Positions 1-6,549 of a stretch of DNA of 8,649 bases are shown here, piece after piece. Under the pieces are notes generated by a model that worked only from the letters and a program-made list of their open reading frames with translations, did not search any database and was not told where the DNA came from. The DNA lies in the NCBI GenBank assembly GCA_017622255.1, contig JAGARL010000021.1:1-8649 (forward strand). The letters are read 5' to 3'. The position numbers were made by a program, and so were the translations under genes. The first letter of the stretch is position 1. Every line of letters starts with the position of its first letter. The DNA is from Methanocorpusculum sp. (lineage in GTDB: Archaea > Halobacteriota > Methanomicrobia > Methanomicrobiales > Methanocorpusculaceae).

Positions 1-1080
1 CAGTGGGTTGGAGGTCTTGGAATTGTCGCGTTCACCTTAACGGTTGCTACCAGAAGCGGGCTTGTCACCCGCGGTCTCTACAACTCAGAGTCCGGCAGTC
101 AGGCGTTTATGCCGAGCGTTATCTCGACGGCATTTCAGATGTGGAAGATTTACGCGGTCTTAACCATCCTCGCAGTTCTTGCGATTCTTTTAACCGGCGT
201 CGGCCTCTGGGATGCGGTAAACTTAGCGCTCTGCGGAATCGCGACAGGGGGTATGTCGATTTACGCCGCCGGAATCTCGCACTTCCAGAACTTTGCTCTC
301 GAGATGGTCTTGATTCCGATTATGATTGCGGGAGCTGTTCCATTCAGGCTGTATTACCTGACCTACGCGAAGCGTTCGATTCGCGAGTTCTTCCGCGACA
401 GGGTGCTTCGGGCAATGATTCTGGCATTCCTCTTTGTCTCGGCGGTTCTGGTAATCGACTTGACGATTACCGCGGGCATCCCGCTTGACCAGGCATTCCG
501 CGAAGGTCTTTTCATGGCAGGAACTGCCATTTCTTCGACGGGATTCCAGAACACGGACTTTGCAGGATGGGGAATGGCGCCGATGCTTTTCTTGGGAATC
601 TTCATGCTGATGGGAGGTGCACAGGGCAGTACGTCTGGAGGTATCAAGATTGACCGCATCAAAATCATGGGCGAGACGCTTGTCTGGTGGTTTAAGCGTG
701 CGGTTTTAAGCCCGAAGGCTGTTGTTTTAATGCGCCACAACGGAAAGGCGGTAAAGGAAAGCCAGGCAGAAACCCTTGTCTCCAAGTCGCTTCTCTTGAT
801 TCTCTGCTATCTCCTGCTCCTGGCAGGAACGCTGATTATCCTCCTGCACGACCCCTACTTCGCATCAAACGCGGCAGGCACTATCTTTGATGTGCTCAGC
901 TGTGTTGGAAACAACGGAGCAAGCGCCGGAATGATTTCAGCACTTATGCCGGATTATTCCAAGGTTCTGCTGTTTATTGTGATGTGGGCGGCAAGACTGG
1001 AAATCATCCCGGTGATGATTTTATTCTGGGGACTGATTCGCGGATTTGGATGGGAGTCGGTAACCAGAGGACACAAGTAA
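1..1080 (+). CDS. trkH: TrkH family potassium uptake protein, C-terminal part (5' truncated by window edge)
   Basis: This is the membrane-spanning, ion-conducting subunit of a Trk/Ktr-type K+ uptake system. It normally works with a cytoplasmic NAD-binding TrkA protein, which is not in the window. The reading frame is open from base 1 and gives 359 residues; family members are about 480, so roughly the first quarter is missing. The visible part opens with the family motif QWVGGLGIV. It holds three of the four pore-loop filters: CGIATGGMS (about residues 78-86), SSTGFQNTDF (178-187) and CVGNNGASAG (301-310). The loop QGSTSGGIKIDRIK (208-221) is highly typical of TrkH. Eight or so hydrophobic segments follow the M1-P-M2 repeat pattern. 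Near the C-terminus, ARLEIIPVMILF replaces the more usual GRLE motif. It ends at TAA 1078-1080, followed by no T-rich terminator. The family call is firm; TrkH versus KtrB naming is less so. Confidence 0.95.
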   Translation, partial: QWVGGLGIVAFTLTVATRSGLVTRGLYNSESGSQAFMPSVISTAFQMWKIYAVLTILAVLAILLTGVGLWDAVNLALCGIATGGMSIYAAGISHFQNFALEMVLIPIMIAGAVPFRLYYLTYAKRSIREFFRDRVLRAMILAFLFVSAVLVIDLTITAGIPLDQAFREGLFMAGTAISSTGFQNTDFAGWGMAPMLFLGIFMLMGGAQGSTSGGIKIDRIKIMGETLVWWFKRAVLSPKAVVLMRHNGKAVKESQAETLVSKSLLLILCYLLLLAGTLIILLHDPYFASNAAGTIFDVLSCVGNNGASAGMISALMPDYSKVLLFIVMWAARLEIIPVMILFWGLIRGFGWESVTRGHK

Positions 1081-1127
1081 CTCATTTGTTTGAGAGAGGA
1101 AAACTGCAGATAACTCTGAGCGTATTT

Positions 1128-1434
1128 AGAAAAAACACAGACCACACAGACAGAGCAACGCGTCGCTCTCGCCGTCGCAAGCCAAAGGCTTGCTCAAGGC
1201 TTGAGTCACTTCGTGCCTCGCGCCTTCGGCGAGCTGCTCCCGCAGCCGCTTGGGCGTTGCTTTGAATGCTGAGATGGTGATAAGCGACCACAAAGCGGCT
1301 GCGGCAGCAGTTCGCGAACGTTAGTTCGCGAAAGTGACTGGTCGCAGCAGCCGAAGGCGCGTCTGTGCGGGGCGAGAGACGAAAGCCTCAAGCCATGAGC
1401 AAGTCCGAAGGACTTGCGATTCTGTGTTCTTTTT
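1128..1434. repeat. Nested imperfect palindromic intergenic element, about 307 bp
   Basis: Most of the 453-bp gap between trkH and the sdpI-like gene is a large nested inverted repeat. Outermost, AACACAGA with an A-run (1128-1141) faces TCTGTGTT with a T-run (1421-1434). Inside, 1175-1205 pairs with 1387-1419 over about 30 nt. Each of these arms also forms its own small hairpin: CAAGCC-AAA-GGCTTG at 1178-1192 and CAAGTCC-GAA-GGACTTG at 1400-1416. GCGCCTTCGGC (1220-1230) is an exact complement of GCCGAAGGCGC (1350-1360). The arm 1234-1251 matches 1293-1310 at 17 of 18 positions. A separate perfect 9-bp hairpin, TTCGCGAAC-GTTA-GTTCGCGAA, sits at 1311-1332. No transposase or convincing ORF lies inside, and I found no clear target-site duplication. 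It could be a MITE-like element, a BIME/REP-like repeat or a structured RNA; the sequence alone does not decide between these. Confidence 0.7.
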
Positions 1435-1488
1435 CCAAAGGTGATAGGTGTTATTCCCATGAAACATAATTTAGGAAAGGAAATACTC

Positions 1489-1495
1489 TATACAA
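1489..1495 (+). promoter_or_regulatory. Candidate TATA box of the sdpI-nitrilase operon
   Basis: TATACAA lies in an AT-rich stretch just after the palindromic element. Transcription starting about 25 bp downstream would begin near 1517 and leave a leader of about 15 nt before the ATG at 1534. This is one reason for choosing the shorter start of the SdpI-like protein. Confidence 0.4.
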
Positions 1496-1533
1496 TAATT
1501 CAATGTAGAAGCAAAGCCAATACTGCTGATACA

Positions 1534-2175
1534 ATGAAAAATCTGCTCCGGGAACACAAACGAACCCTCATTTTCTCCTCAATAATCACCCTGCTCCCGC
1601 TGTTTGCCGGGCTTTGTCTCTGGAACATCCTCCCGGATGTTCTGGTTGCCCACTGGAATATCCATGGTGAACCGGACGGTTACATGAGCAAGGCAGCACT
1701 CATCTTCGGGCTGCCGCTTTTTATGCTTGCCATGCACTGGTTCTGTGTCCTAATGGTCTCTCTGGAAAAGAAAAACCGGGACAATTCACAGCTCATCAAA
1801 GTGATGCTGTGGGTAGTTCCAATAATTTCCGTCATATGCGGAGCAGTAATCTATGCCTTTGCCTGCGGAATACTGCTGAATGTCGGATTCATCATCACCG
1901 CCGCCGCAGGTCTCCTTCTTGCAGCAGTCGGATTCTATCTGCCGCACTGCAAGCAGAACCGAACAATGGGTATCCGGCTTCCCTGGACACTTGCAAGTGA
2001 AGAAAACTGGGAGAAAACCCACCGGATGGCAGGGGCGGTCTGGGTTGCAGGCGGTCTTTTGATAACAGTCACCAGTCCTCTTGCGAACTTACTTGTGATG
2101 CTTGGCATCATCCTGCTTATGGTGCTGATTCCGACACTCTACTCATTCCAATACGCAAAACAGGAGAAATCATGA
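1534..2175 (+). CDS. SdpI/YhfL-family integral membrane protein (DUF1648 + SdpI domains)
   Basis: The product is 213 residues, close to the length of Bacillus SdpI, the immunity protein against the SdpC killing factor. An N-terminal DUF1648-like block carries ILPDVLVAHWN and GEPDGYMSK (residues about 32-53). The C-terminal SdpI block carries NRTMGIRLPWTL and EENWEKTH (142-163). About six membrane segments are visible (roughly 11-31, 54-77, 88-108, 115-136, 167-184 and 187-206). In archaea the role of such proteins is unproven; immunity, or a signalling role as in Sdp, is only inference. The start at 1534 fits the family N-terminus. An in-frame ATG at 1459 has a better ribosome binding site (GGTG at 1447-1450, 8 nt away, with GGTGAT just upstream) and would add 25 polar residues. 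It overlaps the next gene by 4 nt (ATGA), so the two are translationally coupled. Confidence 0.87.
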   Translation: MKNLLREHKRTLIFSSIITLLPLFAGLCLWNILPDVLVAHWNIHGEPDGYMSKAALIFGLPLFMLAMHWFCVLMVSLEKKNRDNSQLIKVMLWVVPIISVICGAVIYAFACGILLNVGFIITAAAGLLLAAVGFYLPHCKQNRTMGIRLPWTLASEENWEKTHRMAGAVWVAGGLLITVTSPLANLLVMLGIILLMVLIPTLYSFQYAKQEKS

Positions 2176-3092
2176 AACAGTTAGCTGATACCTGCAAAAT
2201 CGCGGTTGTACAGGCAACACCCGTGATGTTTGACAAAGACGCCTGTGTGGAAAAGGTGCTCGCACTCACCAAAGAGTGTGCTGAGCACGGTGCGGAACTG
2301 ATTGTCTTTCCGGAGCTGTTCATCCCCGGATACCCATACGGCATGACCTACGGGTTCACGGTTGGAAGCAGAAATGCCGAAGGCAGAAAGGACTGGAAGG
2401 TCTACTCGGATAACTCAATCCTCGCAGACGGAGAGGAGATGCAGAAAATTATCGCGGCGGCAAAAGAGTACGGTGTCTACATCAGCATCGGATACTCCGA
2501 GCGGGACGCGGTAACAGCAACGCTCTACAACTCCAACATGATGATATCGACCAAAGGTGAAGCGCTCAACCACCGAAAACTCAAGCCAACCGGAAGTGAG
2601 CGGGTTGTCTGGGGAGACGCGGATAAAGAGTTCTTCCCGGTAATGGAAACCCCCTGGGGCAGAATGGGAAATCTCATCTGCTGGGAAAGCTACATGCCGC
2701 TTGCCCGCGTGGCACTGTACCAGAAAGGTGTCTCCCTCTACATCTCGCCAAACACCAACGACAATGCAGAATGGCAAAACACCATACGGCACATCGCAAT
2801 AGAAGGACACTGCTATTTCATCAACTGCGACATGTTCTTCAAAAAGTCCGACTACCCAGAGACCGCATCAGCAGAAGCAGAAATTGCCGCCCTGCCGGAT
2901 ATCGTCTGCCGCGGCGGAAGCTGCATCATCGACCCTTACGGACATGAGATCTCGGAGACCATCTGGGACAGAGAAGGCATCATCTATGCAGACCTTGCCA
3001 TGCAGAAGGTAGTCGAAAGCCGCATGGAGCATGATGTCTGCGGACATTATGCACGGCCTGATGTCCTGCGGCTTTCTGTGCGGGATGAGTGA
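2172..3092 (+). CDS. Nitrilase (carbon-nitrogen hydrolase superfamily, branch 1)
   Basis: This is a 306-residue soluble enzyme expected to hydrolyse an organic nitrile R-CN to the carboxylic acid and ammonia. The catalytic triad is complete: Glu48 in FPELFIPGYPYG, Lys136 in HRKLKPTGSERVVWGDAD, and nucleophile Cys170 in NLICWESYMPLAR. The long HRKLKPT...WGDAD segment and ICWE-YMPL are hallmarks of true nitrilases rather than omega-amidases or N-carbamoylases. SPNTND (192-197) and the late GGSCIIDPYG segment also match the fold. The length is slightly short of many bacterial nitrilases (330-350) because the C-terminal tail is short. The start ATG overlaps the SdpI-like stop by 4 nt, which marks one operon. 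It ends 6 bp from the convergent Fic stop codon. The substrate cannot be read from sequence; aliphatic nitriles, arylacetonitriles and cyanide are all possible. Confidence 0.92.
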   Translation: MKQLADTCKIAVVQATPVMFDKDACVEKVLALTKECAEHGAELIVFPELFIPGYPYGMTYGFTVGSRNAEGRKDWKVYSDNSILADGEEMQKIIAAAKEYGVYISIGYSERDAVTATLYNSNMMISTKGEALNHRKLKPTGSERVVWGDADKEFFPVMETPWGRMGNLICWESYMPLARVALYQKGVSLYISPNTNDNAEWQNTIRHIAIEGHCYFINCDMFFKKSDYPETASAEAEIAALPDIVCRGGSCIIDPYGHEISETIWDREGIIYADLAMQKVVESRMEHDVCGHYARPDVLRLSVRDE

Positions 3093-3098
3093 AAGGAT

Positions 3099-4154
3099 TT
3101 AGAAAAACTTCCGCACAGAACCGCGAACATACCGCGGCTTTTCCTCGCGAAGAACCCGCAGACCCTCTTCCATATTCGCCCGCACCGTCTCCGCCCGCTG
3201 TTCAAGCATCATCCGGCAAAATGCCGAAACCATCCCGGAAAAATCATCCTGATTTCCCATCCGGAGAGCGGAAAGATACTCCCCCCGCTTCTCTCCCAAA
3301 ACCAGAAACCGCGGATAGCCGCTTCTCGTCAGAAGATAATTCAGCAGTTCACGCCCCACTCTGCCGTTTCCGTCAACAAACGGATGAATAGACTCAAAAT
3401 AATAATGAAACAGAACCGCACACTCAAACGGATTTGCCCCTGACTCAATCTGCGCATAATACTGCGAAATCAGTGCGCTTAACTCATCCTCAATCAGAAC
3501 CGCCGGTGTTAACTGAAAATCACAGCCCGAAATCGCAAATCCGTCACTTACCCGAAACTTCCCCGGCTCTGAAAGAATGTTTGCCGTAATGAGCTTGTGC
3601 AGACGTTTGATAAACGTAAAGTCAACCTTTCCGCGATGAGAATTCCGGTATGCCGCAACAGCCGTAAAATTCCGCACCTCATAAATCTCCCGAAGCGACT
3701 TGTTCTTTGGAATCACATCATGCTCTAAAAGAGATACCGTATCAGAAAGAGAGAGCGTATTTCCCTCAACCGCGGTTGTCCCGTGCACATAATGATACTC
3801 AAACTCCCGCTCATACCACGCTGCCTCATCAACGGACAGCACCTCATGCATCACCTGATTCTGATACCGCAGACGCTCCAGCTCCGCGGCAAGTTCAGGC
3901 GGTAAATACTTCCAGGAAAAAAGAGCGGTCCGCTGTGCTACAAAACGCTCCTCCAAGCGGGATTCCAGTTCAGCCGCATATTTTTGTATGTATTCCCGCA
4001 GCTCAAACTCATCGGGGCGAAGCCCGCTTCGCAGAAACTTTGCCGCCGTATATCTTTTCCCGTCAATCCTGCACTCCCGAACCAGATAATGCCCGGGATT
4101 TTCATATCCCGCCCGTCTGCGGCTCTCGATTCGGTAGCGTGTCTCCTGTCCCAT
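3099..4154 (-). CDS. fic: Fic family protein (AMP transferase) with N-terminal inhibitory helix
   Basis: This is a 351-residue Fic-domain protein, expected to transfer AMP from ATP to a hydroxyl side chain of a target protein and possibly also to remove it. The active-site motif is intact as HPFVDGNGRVGR (residues 257-268, catalytic His257). The self-inhibitory helix motif (S/T)xxxE(G/N) appears as TTAVEGN, with Glu130 expected to clash with the ATP gamma-phosphate. It lies N-terminal to the Fic core, which makes this a class II Fic protein. The family block FRVSDGFAISG...F...P (200-217) is also present. Residues 1-75 form a basic, then coiled, archaeal-type N-terminal extension. The start at 4154 is chosen because a TATA box is centred about 25 bp upstream, giving a leaderless mRNA. 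The frame stays open upstream to 4241, but those residues would span the promoter. The gene is convergent with the nitrilase, leaving a 6-bp gap. No separate antitoxin gene is adjacent, as expected for class II. Confidence 0.93.
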   Translation of the reverse strand: MGQETRYRIESRRRAGYENPGHYLVRECRIDGKRYTAAKFLRSGLRPDEFELREYIQKYAAELESRLEERFVAQRTALFSWKYLPPELAAELERLRYQNQVMHEVLSVDEAAWYEREFEYHYVHGTTAVEGNTLSLSDTVSLLEHDVIPKNKSLREIYEVRNFTAVAAYRNSHRGKVDFTFIKRLHKLITANILSEPGKFRVSDGFAISGCDFQLTPAVLIEDELSALISQYYAQIESGANPFECAVLFHYYFESIHPFVDGNGRVGRELLNYLLTRSGYPRFLVLGEKRGEYLSALRMGNQDDFSGMVSAFCRMMLEQRAETVRANMEEGLRVLREEKPRYVRGSVRKFF

Positions 4155-4174
4155 CGCACATGTATATGGAACTT

Positions 4175-4182
4175 TTGTATAA
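4175..4182 (-). promoter_or_regulatory. TATA box of the fic gene (leaderless)
   Basis: On the minus strand the sequence reads TTATACAA inside an AT-rich run. Its centre is about 25 bp from the ATG at 4154, so transcription would start at or very near the start codon. No ribosome binding site precedes this ATG, in agreement with leaderless translation. Confidence 0.6.
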
Positions 4183-4221
4183 TTATTATTTTCCACCCAT
4201 ACACATCTTCGACCACCGGGC

Positions 4222-4227
4222 TTATAT
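4222..4227 (+). promoter_or_regulatory. Candidate TATA box of the plus-strand membrane protein gene
   Basis: TTATAT lies about 45 bp upstream of the GTG start at 4269. A start site about 25 bp downstream (near 4250) would give a leader of roughly 19 nt that contains the GAGGA ribosome binding site. It is back to back with the fic promoter in a 114-bp divergent intergenic region. Confidence 0.45.
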
Positions 4228-4257
4228 CGCTGAACGGTCAAGATTTACTAACCAACA

Positions 4258-4262
4258 GAGGA
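4258..4262 (+). promoter_or_regulatory. Ribosome binding site that fixes a GTG start
   Basis: GAGGA is 6 nt upstream of GTG 4269-4271. The same frame is open far upstream, opposite fic, and contains an ATG at 3984, but only the GTG has a matching ribosome binding site. It is therefore taken as the true start. Confidence 0.6.
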
Positions 4263-4268
4263 CAGACA

Positions 4269-5063
4269 GTGAAGCGGGAAGAACTGAAAGAGTACACGGA
4301 AAAAGCCGTAACCTGCGGGATTCGAAAAACCCGCGAACTCAAGTTCTATCTCTTCAAGTTCGCTATCCGGATTGCCGTTTTCCTCGCCTTCCTCCTCCTC
4401 TACCTGACAAACCGGGAAAACATCACCGCCATGATGTTCCAGCCGATAACCGAAGGGTTTACCTTCGTGCACGCTCTCTGGATTCTTTTTATGGTAATCA
4501 TGCTCTCCCACCTGATTCCAAACAACCGCTTATCCATGGCGTGGAAGAAGGCAAAGGAAAGCGAATACCGCCCGGCAGACCACGACCCGTTAGCGCTTGC
4601 AAAATATGTCCAGAAGCAGAACGTTGCAGCGCTTATCATCATGCTGGTCTGGCTTTCGTTTAATGCGATATTCGGCATCCTCTGTCTTTTGGGAATTCTG
4701 CTTCCGGCAGACCTGCTGATGCTGACGGTGTTCTTCTTCCTCTGCGACTACATCTGCATCCTGATTTTCTGTCCGTTCCAGACATTTTTCATGAAGAACA
4801 AATGCTGTATCAACTGCCGGATTTACGACTGGGGACACTTCATGATGTTTACCCCGATGCTCTTTATCCCGAGCTTCTACAGCTGGAGTCTGTTCTTCAC
4901 CTCGCTTGTCGTGCTTCTCCACTGGGAGATTTCCTATGCACGCCATCCGGAAAGATTCTGGGAAGGGTCGAACAAGACCTTACAGTGCGCAACCTGTAAA
5001 GAGCGTACCTGTCAGTTGAAAAACTCCATCAGAAATTCTGCGGTGAAGCGGTTTGCAAAATAA
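4269..5063 (+). CDS. Polytopic membrane protein with two cysteine clusters, function unknown
   Basis: I do not recognise a characterised family. The 264-residue protein begins with a charged helix (about residues 1-27). Four or five hydrophobic segments follow, at about 28-46, 63-83, 116-138, 142-168 and 192-218. A CCINC cluster (Cys179, Cys180, Cys183) sits in the loop before the last hydrophobic region. A C-terminal CATCKERTC cluster (Cys240, Cys243, Cys248) follows a conserved-looking HWEISYARHPERFWE stretch. Together the six cysteines could form a metal site or disulfides on one side of the membrane; that is inference. The GTG start is supported by GAGGA 6 nt upstream. The gene is divergent from fic and convergent with the membrane-anchored regulator, with 27 bp between stops, so it is probably monocistronic. 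Base composition resembles its neighbours, with no sign of recent transfer. Confidence 0.8.
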   Translation: MKREELKEYTEKAVTCGIRKTRELKFYLFKFAIRIAVFLAFLLLYLTNRENITAMMFQPITEGFTFVHALWILFMVIMLSHLIPNNRLSMAWKKAKESEYRPADHDPLALAKYVQKQNVAALIIMLVWLSFNAIFGILCLLGILLPADLLMLTVFFFLCDYICILIFCPFQTFFMKNKCCINCRIYDWGHFMMFTPMLFIPSFYSWSLFFTSLVVLLHWEISYARHPERFWEGSNKTLQCATCKERTCQLKNSIRNSAVKRFAK

Positions 5064-5069
5064 AAAAAG
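5057..5069 (-). terminator. T-rich terminator of the membrane-anchored regulator gene
   Basis: On the minus strand, TTTTTTTATTTT begins about 22 nt after the stop codon of the regulator gene. Archaeal transcription ends at such U-runs without needing a hairpin. The tract overlaps the 3' end of the convergent membrane protein gene. Confidence 0.5.
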
Positions 5070-5090
5070 AACAGGATAGGGATACTGCGC

Positions 5091-6452
5091 TCACTTCTCT
5101 TCTTTGGAAAGTGAGTAGAAAACTCTTCCCGCCTCTTCCTTCCGAAGAATAATTCCATCCTCTTCCATCCGCGAAAGATGCCAGCGAAGAGAATGCCGGG
5201 AGATATCAGTCTCTCGTTCAAGTTCTGCAAGAGTCATCGGGTGTTTCTGTAAAGCAGAAAGAATCGCCGCAGGTTTTTCCCGGCGAAGAGCGGCATCAAA
5301 GACGTCATCCTCTCTTGTCCGCGATTCTGTCGGATAATACCGGACTGTTTTGTGATACGGTTTTTCCAGAACCCGTTTGTCGCGTATCAGTTTTTTGAGC
5401 TGATGCACGGTTGAACCGCGTGAGTATCCAAGACCTTTGACAATATCACTTTCACTCACTCCCGGATTCTCTTCGATATAGAGCTGAATCTGCATACTCT
5501 TTGAATCCAAAGCGGCGGAACTGACAGAACGGAAAAAGTTCACTGTCACCAGAACAACAGCCGAAGCAAAAACCAGAACACCTGCGGTTTTTGCAAGAGC
5601 TGAAACAACATTGTCCCATCCAACTCCCCCGCTCGAAACAGGACCGCTGACTATCACATAGATGACGCCTTCAAAAGAGATATACCGGTATCCAAACTGT
5701 TCCAGGATTCTGAAATATTCACTGCCGGAAATTCCGCCGAAGGGGACATAGAGACCGGAATCATAAACCGGAATGCTGGACGTACCGCTTTTAAGAGCAC
5801 GAAGAAGAACAGGATATTCTTTCAAATCTTCATCTGTTAGAACAATAACATCCGTTTCATCAACAGTCTCCAAAACCTCGGAAATCAAAATATCCGTAGA
5901 TGAAGAGGGGCTTACCGCATTTACATACAGCAGAAAGAGCGCCAATGCAGTATCAGCAACGCTTCCCTGCTTCTGGTCATAAACATAATGCAGAGTTTTT
6001 CCATTGACTTTCACACTGCCGACAGATGAGATACAAATTGAAACGTCTTTTGTATCTACCGTTCCAAGAAGAAGATCTTCAGAGAGAGTAAAGATAATGT
6101 GAGAGTCAGCATCTCCTTCCAGATATCCATAATAGGAATCGATGCCGTCATCTATTGAATCCCTCTGTTTTTCCAGGACAGCGGTTCTTTCCTCACCGAG
6201 GAAAATTATTGGAAGACTGATGATATCATCATGCGGCGGAAGCGTGTCAAATGTCAGGAACTGATAGGAGTGGACGCCGCGGGGAATTGCCTGTACAAAA
6301 TCGGAAACTGCCTTGTCATCTTTTGCATACAGCGTAGTTTCCCCCGGCAGGGAGAAGAGAACTTCAGAGTCCTCAGCGATACATCCGGCAGTGCCGAAAA
6401 TGAGGAGAAGCAGAAGAACAGCACCCAGAAATCTCCGGTTCTTTCTATCCAT
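5091..6452 (-). CDS. Membrane-anchored transcriptional regulator with two winged-helix domains
   Basis: The 453-residue protein appears to sense outside the cell and bind DNA inside. Residues 1-24 are a signal sequence or anchor (basic MDRKNRR, a hydrophobic run, then a lipobox-like GTAGC). Residues 25-283 form an extracytoplasmic domain that I cannot assign. Residues about 284-306 are a membrane span followed by a positive residue, so the C-terminus faces the cytoplasm. Two winged helix-turn-helix domains follow. The first (about 318-375) has the recognition segment SRGSTVHQLKKLI, and the second (about 388-450) has SRHSLRWHLSRMEEDGII, an ArsR/MarR-like pattern. Membrane-tethered double winged-helix regulators of this layout are familiar in methanogenic archaea, but their targets are mostly unknown. 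The start is supported by a TATA box 28 bp upstream (leaderless). It is divergent from the PH-domain gene across 97 bp, which makes that gene a candidate target. Confidence 0.85.
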   Translation of the reverse strand: MDRKNRRFLGAVLLLLLIFGTAGCIAEDSEVLFSLPGETTLYAKDDKAVSDFVQAIPRGVHSYQFLTFDTLPPHDDIISLPIIFLGEERTAVLEKQRDSIDDGIDSYYGYLEGDADSHIIFTLSEDLLLGTVDTKDVSICISSVGSVKVNGKTLHYVYDQKQGSVADTALALFLLYVNAVSPSSSTDILISEVLETVDETDVIVLTDEDLKEYPVLLRALKSGTSSIPVYDSGLYVPFGGISGSEYFRILEQFGYRYISFEGVIYVIVSGPVSSGGVGWDNVVSALAKTAGVLVFASAVVLVTVNFFRSVSSAALDSKSMQIQLYIEENPGVSESDIVKGLGYSRGSTVHQLKKLIRDKRVLEKPYHKTVRYYPTESRTREDDVFDAALRREKPAAILSALQKHPMTLAELERETDISRHSLRWHLSRMEEDGIILRKEEAGRVFYSLSKEEK

Positions 6453-6476
6453 AGAAAAGTATTGTACAAAAGAGAG

Positions 6477-6484
6477 ATATAAAG
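6477..6484 (-). promoter_or_regulatory. TATA box of the membrane-anchored regulator gene
   Basis: The minus strand reads CTTTATAT, centred about 28 bp from the ATG at 6450-6452, so the transcript would be leaderless or nearly so. No ribosome binding site is visible. Confidence 0.65.
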
Positions 6485-6518
6485 AGATTGAGCATTTTCC
6501 ACCACTGAAAAGAAGAAA

Positions 6519-6526
6519 CTATTCAT
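6519..6526 (+). promoter_or_regulatory. Possible TATA box of the PH-domain gene
   Basis: CTATTCAT is a weak TATA-like sequence centred about 27 bp upstream of the ATG at 6550, which again implies a leaderless transcript. No ribosome binding site is present: the bases before the start are a C-run and TATGATATGCT. The distance supports it more than the sequence does. Confidence 0.35.
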
Positions 6527-6549
6527 ACCCTCCCCCCGTATGATATGCT

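Noticed and set aside
1128..1434. CRISPR array or tRNA cluster
   Set aside because: The arms are inverted and nested, not regularly spaced direct repeats, and no cloverleaf with a TTCRA arm could be drawn.
1082..1460. Open frames inside the palindromic element on both strands
   Set aside because: They are Arg/Ala/Ser-rich translations of GC-rich inverted repeats, with no ribosome binding site, promoter or recognisable domain.
4155..4241. Longer Fic N-terminus starting at 4241
   Set aside because: It would be translated through the TATA box at 4175-4182. The shorter start fits a leaderless transcript.
3984..4268. Upstream extension of the plus-strand membrane protein to ATG 3984
   Set aside because: The extension runs antisense through fic and its promoter. 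The GTG at 4269 has GAGGA 6 nt upstream and a TATA box at a suitable distance.
3707..4663. Long open frame (318 codons) on the plus strand opposite fic
   Set aside because: Its composition is Pro/His/Arg-rich with no domain, and it is antisense to a gene with intact Fic motifs. It is a shadow frame.
5773..6543. Plus-strand open frames opposite the membrane-anchored regulator
   Set aside because: The minus-strand gene has a clear signal, membrane span, two winged helices and its own promoter. The opposing frames have no such structure.
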